Shown here piece after piece: positions 15,239 to 24,384 of a stretch of 64,000 bases of DNA (its first letter is position 1; every line of letters starts with the position of its first letter). Made by a program: the position numbers and the translations under genes. The stretch covers positions 1 to 64,000 of the forward strand of contig JAAWEL010000049.1 of assembly GCA_022794255.1 (NCBI GenBank), given 5' to 3'. The notes beneath the pieces were generated by a model that was given only the letters and a program-made list of their open reading frames with translations, had not been told where the DNA came from and did no database searches. This stretch comes from Lachnospiraceae bacterium (lineage in GTDB: Bacteria; Bacillota; Clostridia; Lachnospirales; Lachnospiraceae).

Positions 15239-15853
15239 ATGTGGAGATATGAAAAACGCCTGCAGTATCCCGTAAAAATCTCACAGACCAATCCAAAACT
15301 GGCGCAGTTTATTATCAGTCAGTATGGCGGGCCTGACGGAGAAAGCGCTGCCGCTATGCGCTATCTGTCCCAACGCTATGCCATGCCTTACAAAAAGGGA
15401 AAAGCTATCCTGACCGATATAGGCACCGAAGAGCTAGGACACTGGGAGATCATTGCAGCCATTGTCCACCAGCTAACCAGAAACCTAACACCAGAGGAGA
15501 TCGAGGCTTCCGGCTTTGGTCCTTACTATATCGATCACACCACCGGTATCTGGCCCCAGGCCGCAGGGGGCGTGCCTTTTAATGCCTGTGAATTCCAGTC
15601 TAAAGGAGATCCGATTACAGATTTGTTTGAGGATTTGGCAGCAGAGCAAAAAGCCCGCACCACCTACGACAACATTCTCCGCATGGTCAAGGACCACGAT
15701 GTCTGCGATCCCATCCGCTTCCTCCGGGAACGGGAGATCGTCCACTTTCAGCGGTTCGGGGAAGCTCTCCGGGACGTTCAGGATCATCTGGACAGCCGGA
15801 ACTTCTATGCCTTTAATCCAGCTTTTGATCAGCAGATGCCTTCATCCAGATAA
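15239..15853 (+). CDS. cotJC: Manganese catalase family spore coat protein CotJC
   Basis: This 204-aa protein is a ferritin-like four-helix di-metal protein of the manganese catalase family. Metal-ligand motifs are visible: TEELGHWE, a Glu in EDLAAEQKAR, and EREIVHFQRFGEA. It likely breaks down hydrogen peroxide at the spore surface. The start at 15239 has AAGGAGG nine bases upstream, overlapping the end of cotJB, whose stop lies 2 bp before the ATG. Third gene of the operon, ended by a strong terminator shared with the convergent CBS gene. Confidence 0.93.
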   Translation: MWRYEKRLQYPVKISQTNPKLAQFIISQYGGPDGESAAAMRYLSQRYAMPYKKGKAILTDIGTEELGHWEIIAAIVHQLTRNLTPEEIEASGFGPYYIDHTTGIWPQAAGGVPFNACEFQSKGDPITDLFEDLAAEQKARTTYDNILRMVKDHDVCDPIRFLREREIVHFQRFGEALRDVQDHLDSRNFYAFNPAFDQQMPSSR

Positions 15854-15924
15854 ATCATCCCTGAAGAAAATATACCGTAAAGCCCCAAAACACGCACCAC
15901 CTATTTTACTGCAAAAGTCACTAC

Positions 15925-15960
15925 AAAAAACAGGGCAGGTCCCCCTGCCCTGTGGCTTTT
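15925..15960. terminator. Bidirectional terminator between cotJC and the CBS-domain gene
   Basis: Hairpin CAGGGCAGG-tcccc-CTGCCCTG (15931-15952) with an A run on the left and TTTTT on the right. It serves both convergent transcripts. Confidence 0.85.
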
Positions 15961-16391
15961 TATCCCTGAAGCTGCAATGGCATGTGCCCTGGCATCTTTT
16001 TCTCGTAGAAGTACCGGATAATATCTTTTCTGGTAATGATTCCGATAAAATATCCCCTGTCATCTACCACTGGCACAAAGTTCTGGTTGAGCGCCTTATC
16101 TACCAGTCCTTCCATGTCGGATTTTCCATTAACTGGCAGATAATCCATTCTGCGGCTGATGGTGGTAACAGGCATACTCTCCGCCTCCCGCAAATTCAGG
16201 TTGTACTGATTCTTGATGCCCCACAAAAGGTCTCCCTCTGTCAGTGTCCCCACATACTTCCCGTCTCGTCTCAGCATAGGTACTGAGGCGTATTGGTGAT
16301 ATTCCATCCGCTCTAACGCCTGTCTGAGAGAATCATCCTCATACACACATGCCACTTCACTTTTTGGTGTGATAAAAAACAAAATATTCAT
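15960..16391 (-). CDS. Tandem CBS-domain protein
   Basis: This 143-aa protein is made of two CBS domains, a Bateman module that usually binds adenine nucleotides such as AMP, ATP or c-di-AMP. The repeats are visible as SVPMLRRDGKYVGTLTEGDL and FVPVVDDRGYFIGIITRKDI. The start at 16391 has AGGGG seven bases upstream; an ATG at 16406 and one at 16445 are alternatives. It has no effector domain, so it may regulate a partner protein. It lies alone, convergent with cotJC. Confidence 0.85.
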   Translation of the reverse strand: MNILFFITPKSEVACVYEDDSLRQALERMEYHQYASVPMLRRDGKYVGTLTEGDLLWGIKNQYNLNLREAESMPVTTISRRMDYLPVNGKSDMEGLVDKALNQNFVPVVDDRGYFIGIITRKDIIRYFYEKKMPGHMPLQLQG

Positions 16392-16584
16392 AATTTCCCC
16401 TATCATTTTAATGAAACTGTTGTTTTCTGTTCCTACTTCATCCATATGAGTATTTGTATGGAAATCATAGGAACCTTTTTCTGGATAAGTATATCACACC
16501 AATATCAACGTTCTGTGAATATTTTATTAAAAAACCTTAAAACATCTATATGGTTTTTTATGAAATGGACAAAGACTCACAAGC

Positions 16585-16626
16585 AGAAAAATGCTGCCAG
16601 ACAGTCACTTTTTTCTGTCTGACAGC
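16585..16626 (-). terminator. Terminator after spoIIQ
   Basis: Long minus-strand stem GCTGTCAGACAG pairing with CTGTCTGGCAGC (16593-16626), followed by ATTTTT. It ends the spoIID-spoIIQ transcript 55 bp past the stop codon. Confidence 0.85.
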
Positions 16627-16681
16627 AATTTTTGATTTTGATCATTTCCAGCAAACACACCTGAGGTGTATTTTTTCTGTT

Positions 16682-17476
16682 TCACTCCAGGTAATCCAAA
16701 GGATCAATGGCTGCTCCATGATAATTCATCTGGAAATACACATTACTTCCTTCAATCGTATAATATTTGGTGGGTTCTGCCACATATCCCAGAAGCTGTC
16801 CCTTCTCCAAATACTCTCCTTCCACTGCAGTCACTTCTTTAAGCTGTCCGCAGATGGCAGTGTACTCATTTCCCAGTTCCAGAGTCACATAATTGCCAAT
16901 CTCTTCATTGACTCCCACCTGAGTTACCCGTCCATTAGCCGGGGCGTAAACAGGGCTGCTTACCTCTCCCTGAATCACCAGACCAGGATTACACTTATAC
17001 TGATCCAGCGTTGGAAAATAGATCGTGGAATCCATACTGTAATCCAATACCACATTCCCCATAACCGGCCAGCTCACTCGGCTGGTATCGGAAAAATCCA
17101 ACACCAGTGCCTTGGCAGAATCCACACCGGTTCCCACAGCCTGCGCATCCTCAGATGGTTTGCTGCCAGCTGTCTGGTTAATCTTTTCCTGAACCACAGT
17201 ATCCTGGTTCGTACCCTGCTTTGCCACTTTCTCCTTGGTCTGTTCCGGCACAGGCTGTGCATTGGACTCTCCTGCCACCGATACCTTCGATTCAGGTATC
17301 GTATCTCCTGCCAGAAGATTCTCCTGCCCCTGCATATCCACATAGGGGTTCTGCTCCTGTCCGTCTCCTCTCTTCATTGTAACGACACCTGCTGCAGCTA
17401 CTATAGTCAACAGGCCCAGTACCAGCATGACAAGGAATAGTTTGTCCTTGAACATTAGATTGATTTTCTCTTTCAC
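16682..17476 (-). CDS. spoIIQ: SpoIIQ-like M23/LytM-domain protein, zinc ligands replaced
   Basis: This 264-aa protein has one N-terminal membrane helix (about 12-33), a Gln/Glu-rich linker and a C-terminal LytM (M23) domain (about 150-264). The position directly downstream of spoIID matches the clostridial spoIID-spoIIQ arrangement. SpoIIQ sits in the forespore membrane and joins mother-cell SpoIIIAH to form the feeding channel. The LytM metal motif H-x-G-x-D reads NPGLV at 163-167 and the HxH motif reads N-V-Y at 245-247, so all zinc ligands appear lost and endopeptidase activity is unlikely. The start is a GTG with GAGGTGATA upstream. The SpoIIQ call rests mainly on context. Confidence 0.75.
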   Translation of the reverse strand: MKEKINLMFKDKLFLVMLVLGLLTIVAAAGVVTMKRGDGQEQNPYVDMQGQENLLAGDTIPESKVSVAGESNAQPVPEQTKEKVAKQGTNQDTVVQEKINQTAGSKPSEDAQAVGTGVDSAKALVLDFSDTSRVSWPVMGNVVLDYSMDSTIYFPTLDQYKCNPGLVIQGEVSSPVYAPANGRVTQVGVNEEIGNYVTLELGNEYTAICGQLKEVTAVEGEYLEKGQLLGYVAEPTKYYTIEGSNVYFQMNYHGAAIDPLDYLE

Positions 17477-17494
17477 CGTTTATCACCTCGGTAG

Positions 17495-17523
17495 TAGTTT
17501 TACCAAAGCGCACGGAGTTATTC
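17495..17523 (-). promoter_or_regulatory. Possible sigma-F promoter of spoIIQ
   Basis: Minus-strand GGTAAAACTA (17495-17504) fits the sigma-F -10 form GGnnAnAnTA. GAATA (17519-17523) could be the -35, with a 14-bp spacer. The predicted start near 17488 leaves a very short leader, which weakens the call. spoIIQ is forespore-expressed in known spore formers. Confidence 0.35.
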
Positions 17524-18609
17524 AAAAATCAGAGATATATTTTTATAATAATGATTTAAGATATCCTCATACCCCCAGCCAGCCTCTGCCATACTGTCTG
17601 CCCCCGCCTGGCTGAGTCCATAGCCATGGCCTTTTCCCCGGACCCGAACCCGGATACTGTCCCCATCTGCCTCAATATTAAAGCAAGGAGAGGAAAGCCC
17701 CAAGGCATACCATATCTCATCGCCAGAATAGATGCCTGCTCCTATCTTCATCTCTGTCACATATCCGGCATCATCCTTTTTGACTGTCTGTATCTGCTCA
17801 GGAACCTGCTCAGCCCCCACTGGCGTTGCCCCCGGAATCTGGTTGATGGCAGCAGCAAAGGAAGCCCGGCTCCATTTAGGTGTCTCCATGTAATCCTCCC
17901 GTTTTGTGTCCGCCACGCTTTCCACTGACTGAAGATAAGGAAAATCTCCATCTCCGGATCGGGTTCGCCCGGCACTTATGGCATGAAATAAAGGCAAAAT
18001 GTACCGGTCCTCATATTTCATCACTTGTCCCCTGGTTGCCTCTGCCGCCTCCCTGCACTTTTCCAACCGGTTAAAAAGCTTTTCCCTGTCCGCCATCACA
18101 CCTCCTTCCCCTTCCCCTAAGTAATCCATATCCAGCTCTTCCTCGTATATCTCGGTCCTCCCGTTTAAGAGTCGGTAAATATAGGTCCGGGCAATCACTG
18201 CCTGGCACTTCATGGTCTCCAGATTATAATCTCTGTCCATCTGACAAACCATCACCCCTGGCAGATAATCCTCAAGATCAATGTAGGTCCGAATCCCCTT
18301 TCTCTCCACCAGAATCTTTCGTCTTATCAGATTTTCTGACGAACCAGATTCTCTGCTCCCCCTGCCTGTCACTTCTGCACTGGTCTTTGCTGCCTCCTCC
18401 CCTTTTATGGCCTGTCCCTCTGCCTCCACTGCCGGATTTGACTCTGTATCCTCCCCTCCCTGGCTTTCCTCTGTCCCTGCTGCATTGGCTTGCCACTCTC
18501 CCGGCATCTCTTTTATCTCCCTCTCCATCCCTGCCGCCCGCATCCAGATCAGGGAAACCGCCCAGGGGGAAAGTACCATCACTGCAATCGCAATCAACCA
18601 TTTCCGCAT
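17518..18609 (-). CDS. spoIID: SpoIID-family protein with Glu-to-Gln change at the catalytic position
   Basis: SpoIID is a membrane-anchored lytic transglycosylase that thins septal peptidoglycan during engulfment. This 363-aa protein has an N-terminal membrane helix (about 4-24), a low-complexity linker to about residue 95, then the SpoIID domain: LEDYLPGVMVCQMD, AVIARTYIYR, PYLQSVES and GKGHGYGLSQAGAD. In the block that normally reads V-A-S-E-M-P, the catalytic Glu is Gln123 (VCQMD). The rest aligns well, so this looks like substitution, not misalignment. Either the protein is structural, or another SpoIID copy does the cutting. GGAGGG precedes the ATG, and a sigma-E-like promoter lies upstream. 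Confidence 0.85.
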   Translation of the reverse strand: MRKWLIAIAVMVLSPWAVSLIWMRAAGMEREIKEMPGEWQANAAGTEESQGGEDTESNPAVEAEGQAIKGEEAAKTSAEVTGRGSRESGSSENLIRRKILVERKGIRTYIDLEDYLPGVMVCQMDRDYNLETMKCQAVIARTYIYRLLNGRTEIYEEELDMDYLGEGEGGVMADREKLFNRLEKCREAAEATRGQVMKYEDRYILPLFHAISAGRTRSGDGDFPYLQSVESVADTKREDYMETPKWSRASFAAAINQIPGATPVGAEQVPEQIQTVKKDDAGYVTEMKIGAGIYSGDEIWYALGLSSPCFNIEADGDSIRVRVRGKGHGYGLSQAGADSMAEAGWGYEDILNHYYKNISLIFE

Positions 18610-18637
18610 AAAAAAAGAATCCCTCCTGACTACTATC

Positions 18638-18666
18638 AGTCTATGAAGAGATTCTTCTATCTATTC
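18638..18666 (-). promoter_or_regulatory. Possible sigma-E promoter of spoIID
   Basis: Minus-strand CATAGACT (18638-18645) fits the sigma-E -10 form CATAnnnT, and GAATAGAT (18659-18666) contains the ATA core of the -35, with a 13-bp spacer. It lies 29 bp upstream of the start codon. spoIID is a sigma-E gene in known spore formers. Confidence 0.5.
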
Positions 18667-18713
18667 CTGGATTCGGCCTGGGCCGCCGGAATCTTTTCTT
18701 ATAATAGAATCAA

Positions 18714-21167
18714 TCAAAGCTCTACATGCACCTTATCCAAATGCCAGATATCCTTCACGTATTCTTCAATCGTCCGGTCAGAAGAGAACTTTCCGCTGCA
18801 GGCCACATTCAGCATGGCAGCCCGCGCCCACCATTTCTGATCCCGGTACTTCTCATCCACCTTCTTCTGAGCATCTGCATACATCCGGAAATCCTTCAGG
18901 ATAAAGTAAGGATCCGCCCGGTTGCTGCTCTGGGTATTCAAAAGGGAATTGTAGATATCCCTGAACAGCTCTGTATCATAAGGAGAGAAATATCCATTGA
19001 TCAACTGCATCAACACATGGCGAATATCCTGATCATTGTTAAATATCTGCATCGGATCATAGGAGCGGTTCTTTTCCAGCTCAATAATCTCATCAGAGGA
19101 AGTGCCGAAGATAAAGGCATTCTCCTCTCCCACCTCCTCCACGATCTCCACATTAGCACCATCCATTGTGCCAATGGTCAGAGCACCGTTTAACATAAAT
19201 TTCATGTTGCCTGTACCGCTGGCCTCTTTGCTTGCAGTGGAAATCTGCTCACTGACATCTGCCGCCGCAAAGATAATCTCTGCATTCGATACCCGGTAAT
19301 CCTCAATAAACACAACCTTCAGCTTATTGTTGATGGAGCGATCATTATTGATCACATCTGCCACAGCATTAATCAGCTTAATGGTCAGCTTGGCAATCTT
19401 ATACCCTGCTGCTGCCTTGGCGCCAAAAATAAAGGTCCTGGGAATCATATCCAGATTGGGGTTCTCCTTCACCTGATTGTACAGATACATCACATGAAGG
19501 ATGTTCATCAGCTGTCGTTTATATTCATGAAGCCGCTTCACCTGCACATCAAAGATTGACCGGGGATCCACATCAATTCCGTTGTACTCTTTTATATATT
19601 TAGCCAGGCGCAGCTTATTCTGGTACTTGATGTTCATAAACTCGTGCTGACATTTCTCATCATCCACATACAGCTTCAGCTTACCAATAGCTGAGAGATC
19701 GGTGATCCACTCATCTCCCACTTTGGAAGTCACCCAGTCAGCCAGAAGCGGATTTCCGTGGAGTAAAAACCGTCTCTGTGTAATGCCGTTTGTCTTATTG
19801 TTGAATTTCTCTGGCATCATCTCATAGAAATCTCTCAGCTCCTGATGCTTCAAAATTTCTGTGTGCAGACGGGCCACACCATTGACTGAAAAGCTTCCGG
19901 CAATAGCCATGTGGGCCATACGGACCTGACCGTCATAGATGATGGACATCTTGGCAATCTTGTGCTGGTCATTGGGATACATCTGGCGGATCTGGTTTTG
20001 GAACCGGCGGTTAATCTCCTCTACAATCTGGTAGATTCTCGGCAGCAGGCGGGAGAACAGCTCAATGGGCCACTTCTCCAAAGCCTCCGCCATAATCGTA
20101 TGGTTGGTATAGGCACAGGTCTTGGTGGTCACATCCCAGGCCTCATCCCAGCTCAGATCATAGTCGTCCAAAAGAATCCGCATCAGCTCTGCCACTGCCA
20201 CGGTTGGATGGGTGTCATTGAGCTGGAACACATTCTTCTCGTAGAACTTGCGCACATCCTTGTGCTTCTCCATATACTTGGCCACTGCACGCTGCACACT
20301 GGCGGAGATAAAGAAATACTGCTGCTTTAAGCGCAGCTCTTTTCCTGCATAGTGGTTATCATTGGGATACAGCACATCACAAATAGTTTTTGCCAGATTC
20401 TCCTGCTCCACCGCCTTGTGGTAATCCCCCTTGTCAAAGGACTCCAGGCTGAAGGTATTGATCGGCTGGGCATCCCAAATCCGCAGGGTGTTGACCACAT
20501 TGTTGCCATAACCTACAATCGGCAGATCATAGGGCACAGCCAACACGGACTGATAGCCCTCCTGCACAAACTTCTCATGGCCGTTTTCATGAGCTACGCG
20601 GACATAACCTCCGAATTTGACTTCTGTTGAATATTCAGAGCGGCGCACCTCAAAGGGATTGCCGTCCTTCAGCCATTCATCCGGCACTTCTATCTGGAAA
20701 CCATTGTCGATTCGCTGTTTAAACATTCCATAGTGATACCGAATCCCACAGCCGTAAGCCGGATACCCTAATGTGGCCAGAGAATCCAAAAAACAGGCGG
20801 CCAGTCTGCCCAAACCTCCGTTGCCAAGAGCCGGATCCGGCTCCTGGTCCTCAATCACATTTAAGTCAAAGCCCATCTCATCAAGAACTTCCTTGATCTC
20901 ATCTTGTGCCATAATATTGATAATGTTATTGCCCAGGGCACGACCCATCAAAAACTCCATAGACAGATAGTAAACTGTCTTGGCATCTTCCTTTGCATAG
21001 GTCTTTTGAGATGCGATCCACTCATCAATAATCACGTCCTTGACTGCATAGGACACTGCCTGAAACATCTGGGCGGGGGTAGCCTCGTCCAGCGTTCTGC
21101 GGAACAGATTCTTTACATTATAAGTAACCGACTTTTTAAATTCTTCCTTGTCAAAAACCTTGCTCAT
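18714..21167 (-). CDS. glgP: Glycogen/starch/alpha-glucan phosphorylase
   Basis: This enzyme releases glucose 1-phosphate from alpha-1,4-glucan ends using phosphate and pyridoxal phosphate. The 817-aa protein has the family hallmarks GNGGLGRLAACFLDSLATL near residue 110-130 and the PLP-site block KEASGTGNMKFMLNGALTIG, with the Schiff-base Lys in GTGNMKF. The start at 21167 has AAAGGAG upstream and MSKVFDKEEFKK following. It begins only 28 bp after ileS with no terminator in between, so it is probably transcribed partly from the T-box-controlled ileS promoter. It completes glycogen breakdown together with glgX. Confidence 0.95.
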   Translation of the reverse strand: MSKVFDKEEFKKSVTYNVKNLFRRTLDEATPAQMFQAVSYAVKDVIIDEWIASQKTYAKEDAKTVYYLSMEFLMGRALGNNIINIMAQDEIKEVLDEMGFDLNVIEDQEPDPALGNGGLGRLAACFLDSLATLGYPAYGCGIRYHYGMFKQRIDNGFQIEVPDEWLKDGNPFEVRRSEYSTEVKFGGYVRVAHENGHEKFVQEGYQSVLAVPYDLPIVGYGNNVVNTLRIWDAQPINTFSLESFDKGDYHKAVEQENLAKTICDVLYPNDNHYAGKELRLKQQYFFISASVQRAVAKYMEKHKDVRKFYEKNVFQLNDTHPTVAVAELMRILLDDYDLSWDEAWDVTTKTCAYTNHTIMAEALEKWPIELFSRLLPRIYQIVEEINRRFQNQIRQMYPNDQHKIAKMSIIYDGQVRMAHMAIAGSFSVNGVARLHTEILKHQELRDFYEMMPEKFNNKTNGITQRRFLLHGNPLLADWVTSKVGDEWITDLSAIGKLKLYVDDEKCQHEFMNIKYQNKLRLAKYIKEYNGIDVDPRSIFDVQVKRLHEYKRQLMNILHVMYLYNQVKENPNLDMIPRTFIFGAKAAAGYKIAKLTIKLINAVADVINNDRSINNKLKVVFIEDYRVSNAEIIFAAADVSEQISTASKEASGTGNMKFMLNGALTIGTMDGANVEIVEEVGEENAFIFGTSSDEIIELEKNRSYDPMQIFNNDQDIRHVLMQLINGYFSPYDTELFRDIYNSLLNTQSSNRADPYFILKDFRMYADAQKKVDEKYRDQKWWARAAMLNVACSGKFSSDRTIEEYVKDIWHLDKVHVEL

Positions 21168-21195
21168 GCTTATTCTCCTTTGAACCGCTGCACTC

Positions 21196-24100
21196 TCAGG
21201 CACCCGCGGTTTTTTTCACTCCCAATGTTGTTTTCTCGCTGTTGATATTCCATTCCTTGACATAACCATCCGTCTCTCCTGTGCGGATCTGGTCTGCCAA
21301 TACTTCCTTTCCGATCACATCTTTGTGAGCCATAAGAATCTGGGCAATTCGATCATTTCCTGTCTGGAACACCTCAATATGGTCCGTCACCTCAAATCCG
21401 GCTTCCTTTCTCATGGTCTGGATCTTGCTGACCAGCTCTCGGACAAATCCCTCTTCCACCAGCTCAGGTGTCAGATTGGTATCCAGAGCCACGGTCACGC
21501 CGTAGTCACTCTCAGACACATATCCTTCCGTCTGAGCCATGTCAATCAGCAAATCCTCCTCTGCAAGCACCACCAGCTCACCACCGAAATCAAACTTCAG
21601 GGCTCCCTCTGCCTTTAGGGTATCCATAGCCATATTCCCGTCAATATCGGTGAGTGCTCTGCGGATGTTGGCTAACTGCTTGCCATATTTTGGTCCCACA
21701 GTCTTAAGCTGGGGCTTAAAACTATAGGTGGTAAAACTGCGGACGTCCTCCACAAACTCCACGGACTTTACATTCAGCTCATCCTCGATGATCTCCACAT
21801 AGAAGGCGGACAGCTCGTGATCTGCCTTCACATACATCTTGCCAATAGGCTGACGATTTTTCAGATTAGCCGTATTCCTGGCTGCCCGGCCCAGAACCAC
21901 AATCTTTAAGACCTCATCCATATCCCTTTCCAGCTGACGGTCAATATGATTCTCATCCGCTGACGGGAAATCACACAGGTGTACACTTTCTGGAGCCTCC
22001 TTGTCAATGCTTCTCACCAGATTCTGATAGATATCCTCGGTCATAAAGGGAATCATAGGCGCTGCTGCCTTCGCAGTGGTCAACAGTGCTGTATACAGGG
22101 TCATATAGGCATTGATCTTATCTTGCTCCATGCCCTTGGCCCAAAAACGCTCCCGACTCCGTCTCACATACCAATTGCTCATATCATCCACGAACTCCTG
22201 CAGAGCCCGGGCAGCCTCCGGAATCCGGTAATTTGCCAGATTCTCATCCACACTCTTCACCATAGAATTCATCTTTGATAAGAGCCACTTATCCATCACT
22301 GGCAGCTTCTCATATTCCAGCTCATACTTGGTGGCATCAAACTGGTCAATATTGGCATACAACACAAAGAATGCGTAGGTATTCCACAGGGTTCCCATGA
22401 ATTTGCGCTGTCCTTCCTGCACAGCCTTGCCATGGAAACGGTTCGGCAGCCAGGGGGCGCTGTTGATATAGAAATACCAGCGGATCGCGTCTGCTCCGTA
22501 GGTGGCCAGAGCTTCAAAGGGATCCACTGCATTCCCTTTACTCTTGCTCATCTTCTGACCGTTCTCGTCCTGCACATGTCCCAGCACAATCACATTCTTA
22601 TAAGGCGCCTGATTGAAGATCAGGGTGGAAATAGCCAGTAAAGAGTAAAACCATCCCCGGGTCTGATCCACTGCCTCAGAGATAAAGTCCGCCGGGAACT
22701 GCTGCTTAAACAGCTCCTGATTCTCAAAGGGATAATGATGCTGGGCAAAGGGCATGGCACCGGAGTCAAACCAGCAGTCAATTACCTCTGGAACTCGCTT
22801 CATTTGTCTGCCGCATTTGGGGCAGGTAATCGTCACTTCATCAATAAAAGGCCGGTGCAGCTCGATCTCATCCGGACAGTTAGAGGACATACTTTTTAGC
22901 TCCTCAATGCTGCCGATAGAATGTTGATAATTGCACTCACATTCCCAGATATTTAAAGGAGTACCCCAATACCGGTTGCGGCTGATGCCCCAGTCCTGGA
23001 CATTTTCCAGCCAATCGCCGAAGCGCCCCTTTCCGATGCTCTCTGGAATCCAGTTGATGGTATTATTGTTGCGGATCAGATCCTCCTTGACCGCTGTCAT
23101 CTTAATAAACCAGGACTCCCGGGCATAGTAAATCAGCGGCGTATCGCAGCGCCAGCAATGGGGGTAGCTGTGCTCAAAGGATGGCGCGGAAAACAAAAGC
23201 CCCTTCTCCTCCAACTCCTTTAGCACCAGCGGATCTGCTTTCTTCACAAACGTTCCTGCCCAGGGAGTCTCTCCTGTCATCTCCCCCTTGGCATCCACTA
23301 GTTGCACAAAAGGCAAGTCGTATTTACGCCCCACCTTGGAGTCGTCCTCACCGAACGCTGGTGCAATGTGTACCACACCTGTACCGTCTGTCAGAGTCAC
23401 ATAGCCGTCACAGACCACGTAAAAAGCCTTTTTCTTCTGCTTTTCACAGACCTGGTTGGCATACGGAAGCAGAGGTTCATACTCCTTATATTCCAGATCT
23501 TTTCCCGTGTAACGCTCCAGCACTGTGTACTCGCCCTCCAGTACCGTTTCACACAAAGCCTCAGCCAGATAATACATATACGATCCATTTTGAACCTTCA
23601 CATAGGATTCATCCGGATTAACACAAAGCGCCACATTGCTTGGCAATGTCCAGGGCGTAGTGGTCCATGCCAAAATATAGGCATCCTCTCCCTTCACCTT
23701 AAACCGGGCAATGGCAGACCGCTCCTTCACATCCTTATATCCCTGTGCTACCTCATGGCTGGACAGAGGGGTGCCGCACCGGGGACAATAGGGCACGATT
23801 TTAAAGCCTTTATACAAAAGCCCTTTCTCCCAAATCTTCTTTAAAGCCCACCACTCTGACTCAATAAAATCATTGTGATAAGTGACATAGGGATCATCCA
23901 TGTCTGCCCAGAAGCCAACGGTGCCGGAAAAATCCTCCCACATTCCCTTGTACTTCCACACACTCTCCTTACAGTAACCGATAAACGGATCCAGACCATA
24001 CTGCTCGATCTGCTCCTTTCCGTCTAAACCCAGCATACGCTCCACTTCCAGTTCCACCGGAAGACCATGGGTGTCCCACCCCGCCTTCCGGGGAACCATT

Positions 24101-24330
24101 GAACCCTTCATGGTCCGGTATCGGGGAATCATATCCTTAATCACCCGGGTCAGCACATGGCCGATATGGGGTTTGCCGTTAGCTGTGGGAGGCCCATCGT
24201 AAAAGGTGTAGGTCGGACCGTATTTCCGGCTGTCCATGCTCTTTTGAAAGATCTCATGATCCTTCCAGAATTTCTCGATTTTCTTTTCTCTGTCTACAAA
24301 TTTTAAATCTGTAGATACTTTCTCATACAT
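21196..24330 (-). CDS. ileS: Isoleucyl-tRNA synthetase (type 2-like)
   Basis: This enzyme charges tRNA-Ile and edits misactivated valine. The 1044-aa protein begins MYEKVSTDLKFVDREKKIEK, with HIGH at residues 55-58 (FYDGPPTANGKPHIGH), CP1 editing insertion, and KMSKSKGNAVDP. The spacing and wording around HIGH, and the long C-terminal domain, resemble the IleRS2 (eukaryote-like) class, many of which tolerate mupirocin. The start at 24330 has GGAGGTATT upstream; a 100-codon in-frame extension is rejected because it overlaps the T-box leader. Expression is under T-box control. Confidence 0.96.
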   Translation of the reverse strand: MYEKVSTDLKFVDREKKIEKFWKDHEIFQKSMDSRKYGPTYTFYDGPPTANGKPHIGHVLTRVIKDMIPRYRTMKGSMVPRKAGWDTHGLPVELEVERMLGLDGKEQIEQYGLDPFIGYCKESVWKYKGMWEDFSGTVGFWADMDDPYVTYHNDFIESEWWALKKIWEKGLLYKGFKIVPYCPRCGTPLSSHEVAQGYKDVKERSAIARFKVKGEDAYILAWTTTPWTLPSNVALCVNPDESYVKVQNGSYMYYLAEALCETVLEGEYTVLERYTGKDLEYKEYEPLLPYANQVCEKQKKKAFYVVCDGYVTLTDGTGVVHIAPAFGEDDSKVGRKYDLPFVQLVDAKGEMTGETPWAGTFVKKADPLVLKELEEKGLLFSAPSFEHSYPHCWRCDTPLIYYARESWFIKMTAVKEDLIRNNNTINWIPESIGKGRFGDWLENVQDWGISRNRYWGTPLNIWECECNYQHSIGSIEELKSMSSNCPDEIELHRPFIDEVTITCPKCGRQMKRVPEVIDCWFDSGAMPFAQHHYPFENQELFKQQFPADFISEAVDQTRGWFYSLLAISTLIFNQAPYKNVIVLGHVQDENGQKMSKSKGNAVDPFEALATYGADAIRWYFYINSAPWLPNRFHGKAVQEGQRKFMGTLWNTYAFFVLYANIDQFDATKYELEYEKLPVMDKWLLSKMNSMVKSVDENLANYRIPEAARALQEFVDDMSNWYVRRSRERFWAKGMEQDKINAYMTLYTALLTTAKAAAPMIPFMTEDIYQNLVRSIDKEAPESVHLCDFPSADENHIDRQLERDMDEVLKIVVLGRAARNTANLKNRQPIGKMYVKADHELSAFYVEIIEDELNVKSVEFVEDVRSFTTYSFKPQLKTVGPKYGKQLANIRRALTDIDGNMAMDTLKAEGALKFDFGGELVVLAEEDLLIDMAQTEGYVSESDYGVTVALDTNLTPELVEEGFVRELVSKIQTMRKEAGFEVTDHIEVFQTGNDRIAQILMAHKDVIGKEVLADQIRTGETDGYVKEWNINSEKTTLGVKKTAGA

Positions 24331-24384
24331 TTTTAATACCTCCGTTTTTGTGGAAAGGCGGGTACCAGCAGCCGAAAAGTTTTC

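Noticed and set aside
18668-18692. GC-rich hairpin downstream of glgP
   Set aside because: The U-rich side faces the plus strand, where no gene ends; it is not a convincing glgP terminator.
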